Assembly (NCBI RefSeq): GCF_020880695.1
Contig: NZ_JAJIWO010000002.1
Span: 620,432 to 684,431 of the forward strand
DNA: 64,000 nt
Origin: Mucilaginibacter sp. UR6-11
Lineage (GTDB): Bacteria > Bacteroidota > Bacteroidia > Sphingobacteriales > Sphingobacteriaceae
Direction of reading: 5' to 3'
The notes beneath the pieces are model-generated. The model was not told where the DNA came from and did not search any database. It saw only the letters and a list, made by a program, of their open reading frames with translations. The translations under genes and the position numbers were made by a program. Positions within the stretch are counted from its first letter, which is position 1. Every line of letters begins with the position of its first letter. Shown here piece by piece: positions 27,410 to 36,801 of the stretch.

Positions 27410-29026
27410 TTAATTACTATCCCACCAAACACGTGATGTAAGTACATCACCGCCTACCACAGCATTATGTGCCGCATTGTAGTTTGCAGTATTTGTTCCG
27501 GCCTCGGTAATAGGATAGGGGAAACGACGCGGGATAGTGCCACCGGTATTATTACCTGGATAATTTACAGGTACCAATAATGGGTAACCCGATCTTCTCC
27601 AGTTTGACCATGACTCATAAAAATCAAGCATGGTGTTAGTTAGCGCCCAATATTGGGTGTTTATCATTTGTAAACCATTTGCTGACACATACGGGTGCGC
27701 CAACATATATAACTCGGCATCAGTTATTGTAACTGCAGCGGCCGGGTCATATTCGCCAAGATAAGTCATTGATGCAACCACCCCATCATGGTAATGTTGT
27801 GCTGCACTGCCGCCCAGGCCAAAACGTTCAGCGGCATCGGCCCACAATAATTCAGACTCAGCATAGGTTAACACAAAAGTTGGGCCGCCTCTTTTTATCA
27901 GATTAGGACTTGGCGATGAATAATCAGGAAAGGCTGTAAAACTTGGATCCTGGCGTATATCCTGTGCAGCAATGCCACTAAGGTCTTTACCGTTAGGCAT
28001 ACCCTTTTGCACGGCAGCTGTTGAATTAGCAGCCGGATTTTGAGTTTTAGTGTTTTCATCAATATACAAGTTAGTCACCGCCACTTTTGACAGACGCGGA
28101 TCGTTATTGGTTTTTAAGAAATCAATAAATGTTTTTGACCAGCGGGTGTAGTAATTTTCCTGGCCGCCATCACCCAAAAGTATCTGGCTGTTACGGTTAA
28201 TAGTGTTACGCCCGCCCGAGGCATCGCCCATAAAAAAAGCATCATCAGCATTGCTGGCCATGGTGTTGCCAATTGCTTTTTGAACATACGTTTTAGCTGT
28301 TACTGGATCAACCTTGCTTAAACGCATGGCTACACGCAATAAAAGGGTATTGCCAAATTTTTTCCATTTAGCAATATCGCCATTGTAGTATTTGTCTCCG
28401 GTTGGTTTATCAGCGGCAGGGTCAAGTTGTGTAGTCGCATCTGATATCTCCTTTAACAAATCAGTATAAATAGCTTGTTGCTTGTCATAAACCGGGAAAT
28501 AGTTTTTTTCATAGTACCCAATACCGGCTTGTGAATAAGGCACATCGCCATATAGATCAGTTATACGTTCAAAAATCAGCGCCTTCATGATACGGGCAAT
28601 TTGGTGCAGGTTTTTGTATCCGGCTTTGCCGGTGGTTGATTGTACCACATCAACAATGGGCCTTACCTGCTCCGGGTATGCACCGTCACCCGCCGTTGGT
28701 GTGTTGCCAGAAAAGCCCCAGTAAGCAGCGGTATATCCTGAGTTTAAAATGTATTTATCGCCCGCCCAGTAGCTGATAACAGTTGAAAGGCCCTGTATCA
28801 TGGTTGAACAGTAAATCAAATTACCCCGCCAGGTGTCATAGCTAAAATCTGAACTGCCAGAATAACCCAGTTGTGCACTGGTCAATAAATAATTGGGGTC
28901 AAAGTTGCTTTGATTATAGGTGGCCGGGTTGGTATTTATCTTTTCGAAATCCTTTCTGCAACCCGTTGAAAGAACTACACCCGCAAAAATAAGTGCAGTA
29001 TATATAAATATCTTTTTCATCTTCAA
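27410..29026 (-). CDS. SusD/RagB-family nutrient-binding outer membrane lipoprotein (SusD_2 type)
   Basis: The protein has 538 residues. The lipobox LSTGC has its Cys at 23. NPATYNQSNFDPNYLLTSAQ at the mature N terminus, the helical TPR-like region (LHQIARIMKALIFERITDLYGDVPYSQA), YAESELLWADAAER and the final INTQYWA...NWRRSGYPLL region are hallmarks of the SusD-like_2 family. It forms the lid that captures glycans over the TonB-dependent SusC partner. It starts 22 bp after the SusC gene. The accompanying GH20 enzyme suggests a substrate with N-acetylhexosamine residues; that link is inference. Confidence 0.92.
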   Translation of the reverse strand: MKMKKIFIYTALIFAGVVLSTGCRKDFEKINTNPATYNQSNFDPNYLLTSAQLGYSGSSDFSYDTWRGNLIYCSTMIQGLSTVISYWAGDKYILNSGYTAAYWGFSGNTPTAGDGAYPEQVRPIVDVVQSTTGKAGYKNLHQIARIMKALIFERITDLYGDVPYSQAGIGYYEKNYFPVYDKQQAIYTDLLKEISDATTQLDPAADKPTGDKYYNGDIAKWKKFGNTLLLRVAMRLSKVDPVTAKTYVQKAIGNTMASNADDAFFMGDASGGRNTINRNSQILLGDGGQENYYTRWSKTFIDFLKTNNDPRLSKVAVTNLYIDENTKTQNPAANSTAAVQKGMPNGKDLSGIAAQDIRQDPSFTAFPDYSSPSPNLIKRGGPTFVLTYAESELLWADAAERFGLGGSAAQHYHDGVVASMTYLGEYDPAAAVTITDAELYMLAHPYVSANGLQMINTQYWALTNTMLDFYESWSNWRRSGYPLLVPVNYPGNNTGGTIPRRFPYPITEAGTNTANYNAAHNAVVGGDVLTSRVWWDSN

Positions 29027-29048
29027 TAAGATTAATAGTAGTTAATAA

Positions 29049-32000
29049 TTAGAATTTAACATTCAGATTCAAACCATAAGTTCTGGTTGCAGGTACGCCA
29101 CCTAACTCCAGGCCTTCAGCATTATAACTGTAATCAGATTCCGGATCTATATTGTCGGTTCTTTTTAACAGGTAAAACAGGTTACGCGCGACTAAACTGA
29201 TAGAAGCCGTTTTTATAGCGCCATGCAATAAATTTACCGGGAAGTTATAGCCCAGAGTAGCCTGTCGTAATTTGATGAATGTCGCATCCTGAACAAATAA
29301 GCTTGAAACGTTAGTTGCCAAAGTGGTGTAATAGGTTGATGCGGCTGTGCCCAGCGTTTCGCGATTAACTAATGTAGCCTGGTGCAAGCCGAATACATAA
29401 CCGTAGTAATTTGTAGCTGAGAATATTTTCCCTCCAAATTTACCGTCTATTAGGAATGACAGGGTAAACCTTTTGTAGCTAAATTCGTTATTCCAACCCG
29501 CTATCCATTTAGCATAAGCCGAGCCATATGGCTTCAGGTCACCTTGTACCGGTATGCCTGCAGCATCTTTTACAATTGCTCCTGTACCATCGCGTTTGTA
29601 ATCAAAAGCCATGATCTGGTTAACAGGTAAGCCAACAATGTCTTGTGTAAAGCCATTACCTGTGCGTGACGTTGCACCAGGTAATGATGTTTGCCCGGCC
29701 GCTAAAGAAATAACCTTATTGTTATTTATTGATCCGTTGAAAGATGTTGTCCACTTAAAAGAGCTGGTTTTGAAAGGTATGCCTGATATTAACGCTTCAA
29801 CACCTCTGTTTTGCAATTTGCCGATGTTAAGGATGGCACCGCCATAACCGGATGTGATTGATGCCGGAGCGGCCACTATTTCGTCTTTTGAGTTTTTGTT
29901 ATACCAGGTAAGATCCAGGTTTAAACGATCATTAAGAAAACGCATTTCTGTACCAATTTCTAACTCAGTTGCTAATGAAGCGACAAGGCTGCTATTGGGT
30001 ACGTTTGCATTAGCGATTACACCCAAAGGGCCGCCGTTTACAGACCCGTTGAAATTATAAGCCAACTGTGTTTGATAAGGAGAGGTTGCTTGTCCAACCT
30101 GGGCAAAACCTGCGCGCAATTTACCAAAGCTTAACCAATCGTTTTGGACGAAATTAGAGAAAACGAAAGATCCGTTTACAGACGGATAGACTTTATTTAG
30201 TGGATTATTAATACCCGGGGTAGCTAAAGTAGAGTACCAGTCGTTACGGATTGACCCGGTTAAGTACAGATAATCTTTGTAATCTAACTCTAACGTGCCG
30301 TAAAGCGACTCAACCTCCTGATCAGACGGCGTGTAAACCAGTGGGTTTGCTTGTGCGATATTTGTGATCACATATACATTTGGAACAATAAAGTTGTTAC
30401 CACTCATGGTAAATAACTCTGATTTTGTACGACGATAGCTACCGCCAATATTGGGGATCAAGGTGAAATCGTTTAGCTTATAGGTTTTTCCTAATAAGAT
30501 ATCGGTATTTATATCAGAGAAATTAGTGGTGCTTTCTGATAGCGTTCCAAGCGGGCGGTAGGCTGTACCAGTTGGCACAACCGCCGTGAAACGGTCATTA
30601 TAAGCGTCTCTGCCGGCCCGGCCCTGTATAAAGTAACCATCATCAAAGTTATATCGTAAAGTTGCTGATGATATTAACCTTTCGCGGTTGGTGTTATTAA
30701 TAAATTTCTCGGCGGCAAACCACGGGTTGGTGGCATAAACGTTGCCAGAATAACCATATTCGCTACCATTAGGATTGACTGTTTTCTTTAAAACGTTAAC
30801 GTCAACACTTGTAGGTAACAGGGTTACGTTATAATTTGAGTTGCCCGGACCATCACTTAAAAACGGCCTGTTATGGGCCTGTTCTAATATGTAGTTGTTT
30901 CTAACGTCAACCGTAAATCGTTTAGTAATGTTATAGTTGGCTGTTAAGTTAAAGGTTTGCCTGTTTAAACCAGAGTTGGGTGTAATAGCGTTGTTGGTTA
31001 AGTCGCTGGCTGAAAACCGTACAGAACCGCCTTCAAAACTTCTGTTTAAAGCTATCGTATTGGTAGCTGTTTGTCCGATACGATAAAAGTTTTGGATATT
31101 GTTTTTTTGCGCGGTATAAGGACGTGCAACCCCATCAAACTGCACAACGTTTGAGCCATCCAACCTGGCGCCCCAGCTTGACTGGCCGGATTGATAGGCG
31201 GTGGTAGCGTCGGCTGGTTTAATGCCGTTTGCGCCCTGACCGTAAGTATATTGCCAGTTGGTTGAGTTAATTGCTTTTTCGGCAACATAATTTGAGTTAA
31301 ACTCGATACTGTTGCCCTTACCGCTTTTAGTAGTAATTAAAATTACGCCGGCTTTACCGCGGTAGCCATATAAGGCTGACGCAGCGGCGCCTTTCAGGAC
31401 AGAGATAGTTTCAATGTCATCCGGATTTAGGTTGCCTATGGCATCACCCATGTCAGACTGGTTGTCATATTGCTGTCCGGGTGCGCTATTTGGCGTATTA
31501 TCCATAGGGACACCATTAACAACATATAATGGTTGAGTGGTTTGGGTTAAACTGGATACGCCGCGGATTATTACGTTTGAGGATGAGCCCGGGCCACCGG
31601 CAGTAGGGCTAACATTGAGGCCGGCAACTTTGCCTTCTAATGAATTCATTACGTTTGGCTCACGGGCCTGGGTAAGCTCATCGCCTTTTACTTCCGTGAT
31701 AGAGTAGCCAAGGGCTTTCCTTTCCTTTTTTATACCCAGGGCAGTCACAACCACTTCGCTTAATTGCTTTGAGTCTTCATCCAGTAAAACACTTAATGAA
31801 GCCGGCGAAGTAATGGTTATTTCTTTCGATAAATAGCCGATATAACTAAATGTTAAAACATCGCCTACATTGGCATCGATAGCAAACTGGCCATTTACGT
31901 TGGTTTGCGTGCCTGCCTGTGTCCCTTTTAAAGTGACGGTCACACCAATTAATGGCTGGCCGCTCGCATCTCTTACTACGCCGGTAATTTTTATGGTTGA

Positions 32001-32396
32001 TTTGGTGTTGTCGGTATTTGCAAGCGAAAGTGCCGGCATGCTATTTACGTTTTGTGCTACACCGATAAAATTGCCAACCAGTTTAAATTGCAATTGGGTG
32101 AGTTGATGGAGCTGCGTTAAAACCTGGGCGAGTGGCTGTTTATTAATATGCAGGGTTAATGCAGGTAAACTGTTAATTACCTGTGCGTCATATACAAATG
32201 TCACACTTGCCTGTTGTTCAATGCGTTTAAATACCTGTTTTACACTGGCTTTGTCCACATTTAGATTCATCTCCTGGGCGCGGGTTCCCTTTGCCGCCAG
32301 TAATGCGGTGCAACAAACCTGGATCCCAATTATAATTGTAGCAATGCGCATGCATTTTCGAAGTATGGGCAGTAATTTGCCGTAAAAATTCTTCAT
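29049..32396 (-). CDS. SusC/RagA-family TonB-dependent receptor with STN domain
   Basis: The protein has 1115 residues. A signal region (~15-40) is followed by an STN domain (~42-112), a carboxypeptidase-regulatory-like beta domain (~136-208, ITGVVRDASGQPLIGV), a TonB-box-like LSEVVVTALG, a plug domain (~230-345, LYVVNGVPMDN) and a 22-strand barrel ending in NLNVKF. The STN domain is the feature that lets such receptors signal through a FecR anti-sigma factor. It is thus a transducer as well as a transporter, and the FecR and sigma genes lie directly upstream. Confidence 0.94.
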   Translation of the reverse strand: MKNFYGKLLPILRKCMRIATIIIGIQVCCTALLAAKGTRAQEMNLNVDKASVKQVFKRIEQQASVTFVYDAQVINSLPALTLHINKQPLAQVLTQLHQLTQLQFKLVGNFIGVAQNVNSMPALSLANTDNTKSTIKITGVVRDASGQPLIGVTVTLKGTQAGTQTNVNGQFAIDANVGDVLTFSYIGYLSKEITITSPASLSVLLDEDSKQLSEVVVTALGIKKERKALGYSITEVKGDELTQAREPNVMNSLEGKVAGLNVSPTAGGPGSSSNVIIRGVSSLTQTTQPLYVVNGVPMDNTPNSAPGQQYDNQSDMGDAIGNLNPDDIETISVLKGAAASALYGYRGKAGVILITTKSGKGNSIEFNSNYVAEKAINSTNWQYTYGQGANGIKPADATTAYQSGQSSWGARLDGSNVVQFDGVARPYTAQKNNIQNFYRIGQTATNTIALNRSFEGGSVRFSASDLTNNAITPNSGLNRQTFNLTANYNITKRFTVDVRNNYILEQAHNRPFLSDGPGNSNYNVTLLPTSVDVNVLKKTVNPNGSEYGYSGNVYATNPWFAAEKFINNTNRERLISSATLRYNFDDGYFIQGRAGRDAYNDRFTAVVPTGTAYRPLGTLSESTTNFSDINTDILLGKTYKLNDFTLIPNIGGSYRRTKSELFTMSGNNFIVPNVYVITNIAQANPLVYTPSDQEVESLYGTLELDYKDYLYLTGSIRNDWYSTLATPGINNPLNKVYPSVNGSFVFSNFVQNDWLSFGKLRAGFAQVGQATSPYQTQLAYNFNGSVNGGPLGVIANANVPNSSLVASLATELEIGTEMRFLNDRLNLDLTWYNKNSKDEIVAAPASITSGYGGAILNIGKLQNRGVEALISGIPFKTSSFKWTTSFNGSINNNKVISLAAGQTSLPGATSRTGNGFTQDIVGLPVNQIMAFDYKRDGTGAIVKDAAGIPVQGDLKPYGSAYAKWIAGWNNEFSYKRFTLSFLIDGKFGGKIFSATNYYGYVFGLHQATLVNRETLGTAASTYYTTLATNVSSLFVQDATFIKLRQATLGYNFPVNLLHGAIKTASISLVARNLFYLLKRTDNIDPESDYSYNAEGLELGGVPATRTYGLNLNVKF

Positions 32397-32480
32397 ATTT
32401 GTAATGGTTTAAATACTATTATTAAACTGAGCCGATGCTGTTTATGGGTCTCAAGCATGTATCCAGCCGGCTAACTTATT

Positions 32481-32528
32481 CCGGGGGCATTTTATGTTCC
32501 CGGTTTTTTCTTTTCGTAGCTTCTACGA
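32481..32528 (-). other. Two small hairpins in the fecR-susC gap
   Basis: TCGTAG/CTACGA (32514-32519 with 32523-32528) and CCGGG/CCCGG (32481-32485 with 32499-32503) fall between the FecR stop and the SusC start. Neither is followed by a minus-strand T-run. On the plus strand the second is followed by six T residues. They may lessen readthrough into the SusC gene, which would fit a separate sigma-dependent SusC promoter. Confidence 0.35.
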
Positions 32529-32539
32529 TTAAGAACAGG

Positions 32540-33526
32540 TTATTTCACTACTACTGTACTGTCATTGGCCATTTTATAGTTAAAGTGTTTAGTAAAGCTT
32601 AATATTTCCATTATGGTATCAAGACGTTGATTGCCTAACGTAATGGATATACGTTCATTTAAAAGATTTTTATCTTCAACAGTTATTTTGGTATTGTATT
32701 TCTTCTCAATTGCCCTAAATACATTGTTTAGATTTTCCTGGTCAAAAACAAGTACGTTTTTACACCATAAGTTCACTACATTTTCACGTACCGGTTCTTT
32801 AACAACATATTTGGTTGCCGGGTTTATAATAACCTCCTCGTGTGCTACCAGCATTATGGCTGGCTTGGTTGGCTGGCATGGTATGGTAATACCTACCTTA
32901 CCGGTAACTACACTAACCTTAGTGGTGCCCTCGCGTTTGTAAGAACGCACATCAAACGAAGTACCCAGTACGGTAACATTTAGATTTTTAGTTTTTACTA
33001 TAAAGGGAAGATGATCCATGTGCCTGACATCAAAGAATGCCCTGCCCTCTACCAATTCAACTTCGCGCACTTTGCCAGTAAAATGTTTAGGATATTTAAA
33101 TATCGACCCGGAATTTAACCAGACTTTTGAGCCATCGGGCAGGATCACGCTAATTACTTTATTAAGCGGTGCGTTAACTACATAATGTTTTTCGGCAATT
33201 AATGGTTTATCAGCAGGGCGCAATGCAAAAAAGCCGGCTATAAAAATAGCGGCTATTGAAGCTGTCTGCCACGCCAGGCGTTTAAAGTTAAATTTGCGGC
33301 GTATTATTGGGGGTTCGATTTCTTTCTCAAGTGCTATCCGTTTTTGCAAATCGCTGAAAATGCGTTGTTTAACCTGCTCTTCGGTTTCTGGCGAATTATT
33401 GTTTACCGCTTCAACCCAACCATAATTGGTTTCGTCGTACCATTGATGAAGCATTTGCTTTTCTTCGGCCGAGGCTGTTCCGGCAAAATACTTTTGTGCC
33501 AGGCGTTTTAGTTCGTTTGTACTCAT
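32540..33526 (-). CDS. FecR-family anti-sigma factor
   Basis: The protein has 328 residues. The cytoplasmic N-terminal part (~1-85) begins NELKRLAQKYFAGTAS. One membrane helix (~88-105, ASIAAIFIAGFFAL) leads to the FecR domain (~115-240, LPDGSKVWLNSGS and VTVLGTSFDVRSY) and a C-terminal DUF4974 domain (~255-328). In Sus-type systems it relays ligand binding at the receptor STN domain to the ECF sigma factor. It is downstream of the sigma gene and upstream of SusC, the usual order. Confidence 0.93.
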   Translation of the reverse strand: MSTNELKRLAQKYFAGTASAEEKQMLHQWYDETNYGWVEAVNNNSPETEEQVKQRIFSDLQKRIALEKEIEPPIIRRKFNFKRLAWQTASIAAIFIAGFFALRPADKPLIAEKHYVVNAPLNKVISVILPDGSKVWLNSGSIFKYPKHFTGKVREVELVEGRAFFDVRHMDHLPFIVKTKNLNVTVLGTSFDVRSYKREGTTKVSVVTGKVGITIPCQPTKPAIMLVAHEEVIINPATKYVVKEPVRENVVNLWCKNVLVFDQENLNNVFRAIEKKYNTKITVEDKNLLNERISITLGNQRLDTIMEILSFTKHFNYKMANDSTVVVK

Positions 33527-33664
33527 TATGGATTTTATTACCCTATTTAATACTATAGAGTATAATTAATTCCAAATACCCTCGGTCATAAATTGTATTT
33601 TTTGAAATTAAATGAAGATGCTTTTTGTTTAAGCCAAATTAAGAGGAGGTAACGTTGGGTGGTA

Positions 33665-34222
33665 CTATAAGAACAAGCTTACAGCATTGCCCAAATTGGT
33701 CCTTATTATACGCAATGCCTTGGTGAGGTGCCCTTCTGCTGTCTTTTGGGAAATATTTAGCTGTTCAGCTACAACTGCAAGTGATTGGTCCTGTAATTTA
33801 TTATATTGAAATACCAGGCGGCATTTCTCCGGGAGTTTATTTGATAGCTCGGTAATAATCTCTAATAATAATTTGTCGTCTATATTGGTTTCTGAAGTAG
33901 CTTCAGCGGTTATTAAGCCAATAACGTTTTCCTGCTGTTTTGTTCTTTTATCTTTCGATAGGTAGCGATAAACAGCATAACGTGTCATAGCTGCCATATA
34001 ACCTTTCAACGACTGGATATTTAAATCCATCCTCTTTTTCCATAACATCAAAAAAACATCCTGAACAATCTCTTCAGCAGCTTCTGTGTCTTTTAATAAC
34101 CGATGCGCCTGCCAATATAACTTGTTCCAATATCTATTATAAATCTCTGTAAATGCCAATTCATTCCCGGCCCGCAACAGCAGTGTAAGTTCGTCGTCCT
34201 CAAGTAAATGAATGGCACCCAC
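33665..34222 (-). CDS. ECF RNA polymerase sigma factor (Sus-locus type)
   Basis: The protein has 185 residues from a GTG codon; there is no in-frame ATG between the upstream stop and the conserved part. Region 2 (FTEIYNRYWNKLYWQAHRLL, EEIVQDVFLMLW) and region 4 (KLPEKCRLVFQYNKLQDQS, LNISQKTAEGHLTKAL) are complete. It belongs to the Bacteroidota ECF family that pairs with FecR and SusC/FecA receptors. It should transcribe the SusC-SusD unit when the receptor binds its glycan. A -7-like octamer with one mismatch (GATATTTG) lies at 34271-34264. Confidence 0.92.
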   Translation of the reverse strand: MGAIHLLEDDELTLLLRAGNELAFTEIYNRYWNKLYWQAHRLLKDTEAAEEIVQDVFLMLWKKRMDLNIQSLKGYMAAMTRYAVYRYLSKDKRTKQQENVIGLITAEATSETNIDDKLLLEIITELSNKLPEKCRLVFQYNKLQDQSLAVVAEQLNISQKTAEGHLTKALRIIRTNLGNAVSLFL

Positions 34223-34388
34223 AACTTTTTTTTAAAACGAATATAACATAAAATTAACGAACCCAAATATCAGCCCAATTAAATTATTCCGGTTAATATC
34301 TAATCAGAAACAAGTTCCCGGAGGCAGGCCAATATCGGTTATATAAAATAAATGATCTGACGGTAGACACAATATTTATAGGAAAAAA

Positions 34389-34400
34389 TGACGATCGTCA
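34389..34400 (+). promoter_or_regulatory. Fnr-like box before the FixL-like kinase
   Basis: TGACGATCGTCA is a perfect 12-base palindrome of the form TGAnnnnnnTCA. Its centre is 51.5 nt before CATATTTG (34446-34453), a one-mismatch version of the -7 octamer. The kinase gene starts at 34485. The position suggests autoregulation by the receiver-Crp protein. Confidence 0.6.
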
Positions 34401-34484
34401 CTTTTCAATGTAAAGAATATTATATTTTGTATGCTATACATTGCCCATATTTGTGATAACAATCATTATTAAGAGATATCCGAT

Positions 34485-35672
34485 ATGGAAAATGCCGCCC
34501 TGTTACAAGCAATTATTCAAAATGCAATTGACGGTATCATTACTATTGATGACAGAGGAAAAATTGAATCGATAAATCCTGCTGCCTGTAAATTGTTTTT
34601 ATACACTCCGGAAGAAGTGATAGGTAATAATGTTTCTATGTTGATGCCGCCACCGGACAGGGATCAGCATGATGAATATATAGGCAGATATCAGCGTACT
34701 GGCGAGCCCCATATTATAGGTATAGGGCGTGAAGTTACCGGCTTGCGAAAAGATGGCACGCGCTTTCCGTTTAGATTAGCAGTAAGCGAAGTGCAATTCT
34801 CAGGGCGTAAAATTTATACCGGTTTTATCCATGACCTAAGTTTACAAAAGGAAGCCGAGGAGCAATTAAAAGAATATGCAATCCATTTAGAAGAACTGGT
34901 TGAGGAACGTACCTTATCCTTGCGCTATTCGCTCGAAGAGTTGCAACAGGCGAAAGAAGAGGTTAGTTTATCGCTTGAAAAAGAAAAAGAACTGGGCCAG
35001 CTAAAAAGCCGGTTTGTTTCTATGGCATCGCATGAATTTCGCACCCCGCTCAGTGCCGTGCAATTATCCGCATCTTTAATAGATAAATATGCTGCGCCGT
35101 TTGATAATCCTAATATCATCAAGCATGTAGCCCGGATAAAAAATGCGGTAGGAAATCTTACGGCTATTTTAAATGATTTTCTGTCACTCGAGAAATTAGA
35201 GGCGGGTAAGGTGGAGCCATCTTTTAATAGTTTTGACCTGGTTAAGTTATCCGAAGAAATAACGGAAGAGATGCAAATGATAGCTAAACAGAATCAAAAT
35301 ATTATATATCAGCATACGGGTATAAATAGCACAGTTATGCTCGATCAAAATTTATTAAAAAACTGTGTGATAAACCTGGTAGCTAATGCTATTAAATATT
35401 CGGGAGAAAATACTTTCATAGAATTTAATACCGAGATAAATGAACAAAATTGTATTATTACTATAAAAGACAACGGTATAGGTATCCCGGAGAGTGACCA
35501 AAAACATTTATTTGAAGCCTTTTTCCGGGCTCATAATACCGGCAATATCCCGGGTACGGGCCTGGGCCTAAATATAGTTGCACGTTATGCTAAACTTATG
35601 AAAGGCACAGTTGATTTTAAAAGCGATGTTAATCAGGGAACTTTATTCACTATATCATTTCCAATATCATGA
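34485..35672 (+). CDS. Soluble histidine kinase with FixL-type haem PAS domain
   Basis: The protein has 395 residues and no membrane helix. PAS domain ~5-125 follows rhizobial FixL closely: His62 in RDQHDEYI corresponds to the proximal haem ligand and Arg82 in HIIGIGREVTGLRKDG to the oxygen-sensing Arg. The 20-residue spacing equals that of His200 and Arg220 in Bradyrhizobium FixL. A coiled coil (~125-175), a HisKA domain with His183 (MASHEFRTP) and a HATPase domain (NLVANAIKYS, DNGIGIP, GTGLGLNI) complete the kinase. It should be inhibited by bound O2 and active at low oxygen. The gene overlaps the next by 4 bp. Haem binding is inferred from the motifs. Confidence 0.88.
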   Translation: MENAALLQAIIQNAIDGIITIDDRGKIESINPAACKLFLYTPEEVIGNNVSMLMPPPDRDQHDEYIGRYQRTGEPHIIGIGREVTGLRKDGTRFPFRLAVSEVQFSGRKIYTGFIHDLSLQKEAEEQLKEYAIHLEELVEERTLSLRYSLEELQQAKEEVSLSLEKEKELGQLKSRFVSMASHEFRTPLSAVQLSASLIDKYAAPFDNPNIIKHVARIKNAVGNLTAILNDFLSLEKLEAGKVEPSFNSFDLVKLSEEITEEMQMIAKQNQNIIYQHTGINSTVMLDQNLLKNCVINLVANAIKYSGENTFIEFNTEINEQNCIITIKDNGIGIPESDQKHLFEAFFRAHNTGNIPGTGLGLNIVARYAKLMKGTVDFKSDVNQGTLFTISFPIS

Positions 35673-36721
35673 GCAAAAAAGTATTAATTATTGAGGACAA
35701 CAACGAAATTCGTGAAAATGTAGTAGAGATTTTAGAATTAGCCGATTACGAGGTTTTTGCGGCAAAAAACGGAAAAACCGGCGTTGATATGGCTGTTAAA
35801 AATTTACCGGATATTATATTATGCGATATTATGATGCCCGAGCTGGATGGCTATGGCGTTTTATATATGTTAAACAAATATCCTGAGACCGCTGCAATTC
35901 CGTTTATATTTCTGACCGCAAAGGCAGAGCGCGTAGACTTGCGTAAAGGAATGGAGATGGGTGCGGATGATTATCTAACAAAGCCCTTTGACGATATGGA
36001 CCTTTTAAATGCCATTGAAAGCCGTATTAAAAAAAAGGAAGCGCAGCAAGCCTTTTACAGTAAATCATTAGATAATTTAAATGCTATAATTTCAAAAAAC
36101 GACGGGCTTGCCGAATTAAAGAAAATAGTACAAGAACGAAAAGTCAGGCAGTTTAAAAAAAATCAGGTTGTTTATTATGAAGGCGACAAGGGTAATGGGT
36201 TGTATTTATTAATTAGCGGAAGTGTTAAGACCATTAAACTGGCCGAAGACGGCCGTGAGTTGATGACAGGTATTTATGGCCCTGATACATATCTGGGTGT
36301 ACATGCCATGCTGGCAAATGAAGATTATACCGATACCGCTACAGCATTAGAAGATAGTGCGTTATGCCTTATCCCTAAAGATCAGCTGGAGCAGCTTTTG
36401 AATATGTACCCAATTGTTGCAAGGGAATTTATCAAGTTGCTATCAAATGATATCCGCGAGAAAGAAGATAAATTGTTGCAACTGGCATACCATTCTGTCA
36501 GGAAAAGAATGGCAGAGGCCATGGTGCGGCTATCACGTCAGAGTGGTGATGAGCGTGAGACTTTTAAAATATCAAGGGAAGATCTGGCAGCAATGGCTGG
36601 CATGGCCACTGAAACCGTTAGTCGTACATTGTCAGATTTTAAAGATGAGGGACTGATTGATAAAAAGGGCAGTTCAATTACGATATTGGATATTAACCGC
36701 CTGGCTAAAATGAAAAACTGA
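35669..36721 (+). CDS. Response regulator with Crp/Fnr-type output (receiver-cNMP-binding-HTH)
   Basis: The protein has 350 residues. Receiver ~1-125 has acidic pair ED (9-10), Asp53 (LCDIMMPELDG), and KPF. The Crp-like beta-barrel covers ~145-265 (VVYYEGDKGNGLYLLISG). The Crp HTH covers ~280-345 with recognition helix ATETVSRTLSDF. E-x-x-S-R is the triad that Fnr uses to read TTGA half-sites. The Arg that contacts cAMP in Crp is not evident (the stretch reads YTDTATALED), and there is no N-terminal Cys cluster as in Fnr. Signal input is therefore likely phosphorylation by the overlapping FixL-like kinase. It merges the roles of FixJ and FixK in one chain. Confidence 0.9.
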   Translation: MSKKVLIIEDNNEIRENVVEILELADYEVFAAKNGKTGVDMAVKNLPDIILCDIMMPELDGYGVLYMLNKYPETAAIPFIFLTAKAERVDLRKGMEMGADDYLTKPFDDMDLLNAIESRIKKKEAQQAFYSKSLDNLNAIISKNDGLAELKKIVQERKVRQFKKNQVVYYEGDKGNGLYLLISGSVKTIKLAEDGRELMTGIYGPDTYLGVHAMLANEDYTDTATALEDSALCLIPKDQLEQLLNMYPIVAREFIKLLSNDIREKEDKLLQLAYHSVRKRMAEAMVRLSRQSGDERETFKISREDLAAMAGMATETVSRTLSDFKDEGLIDKKGSSITILDINRLAKMKN

Positions 36722-36740
36722 TAAAAGTCATTTTTCTATT

Positions 36741-36783
36741 TGACCGTACTCACACCTTACACCGGGCTTTAGCGGTAGTTTTG
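36741..36783 (+). promoter_or_regulatory. Fnr-like box plus -7 octamer before the 36802-38626 operon
   Basis: TGACCGTACTCA (36741-36752) has one mismatch in its right half-site. Its centre lies 29.5 nt before TAGTTTTG (36776-36783), a perfect TAnnTTTG octamer. The same distance is seen at 46036-46078. This places the box near -41.5, the class II activator position. Confidence 0.5.
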
Positions 36784-36801
36784 CAAGACAAAATATAGCT
36801 A

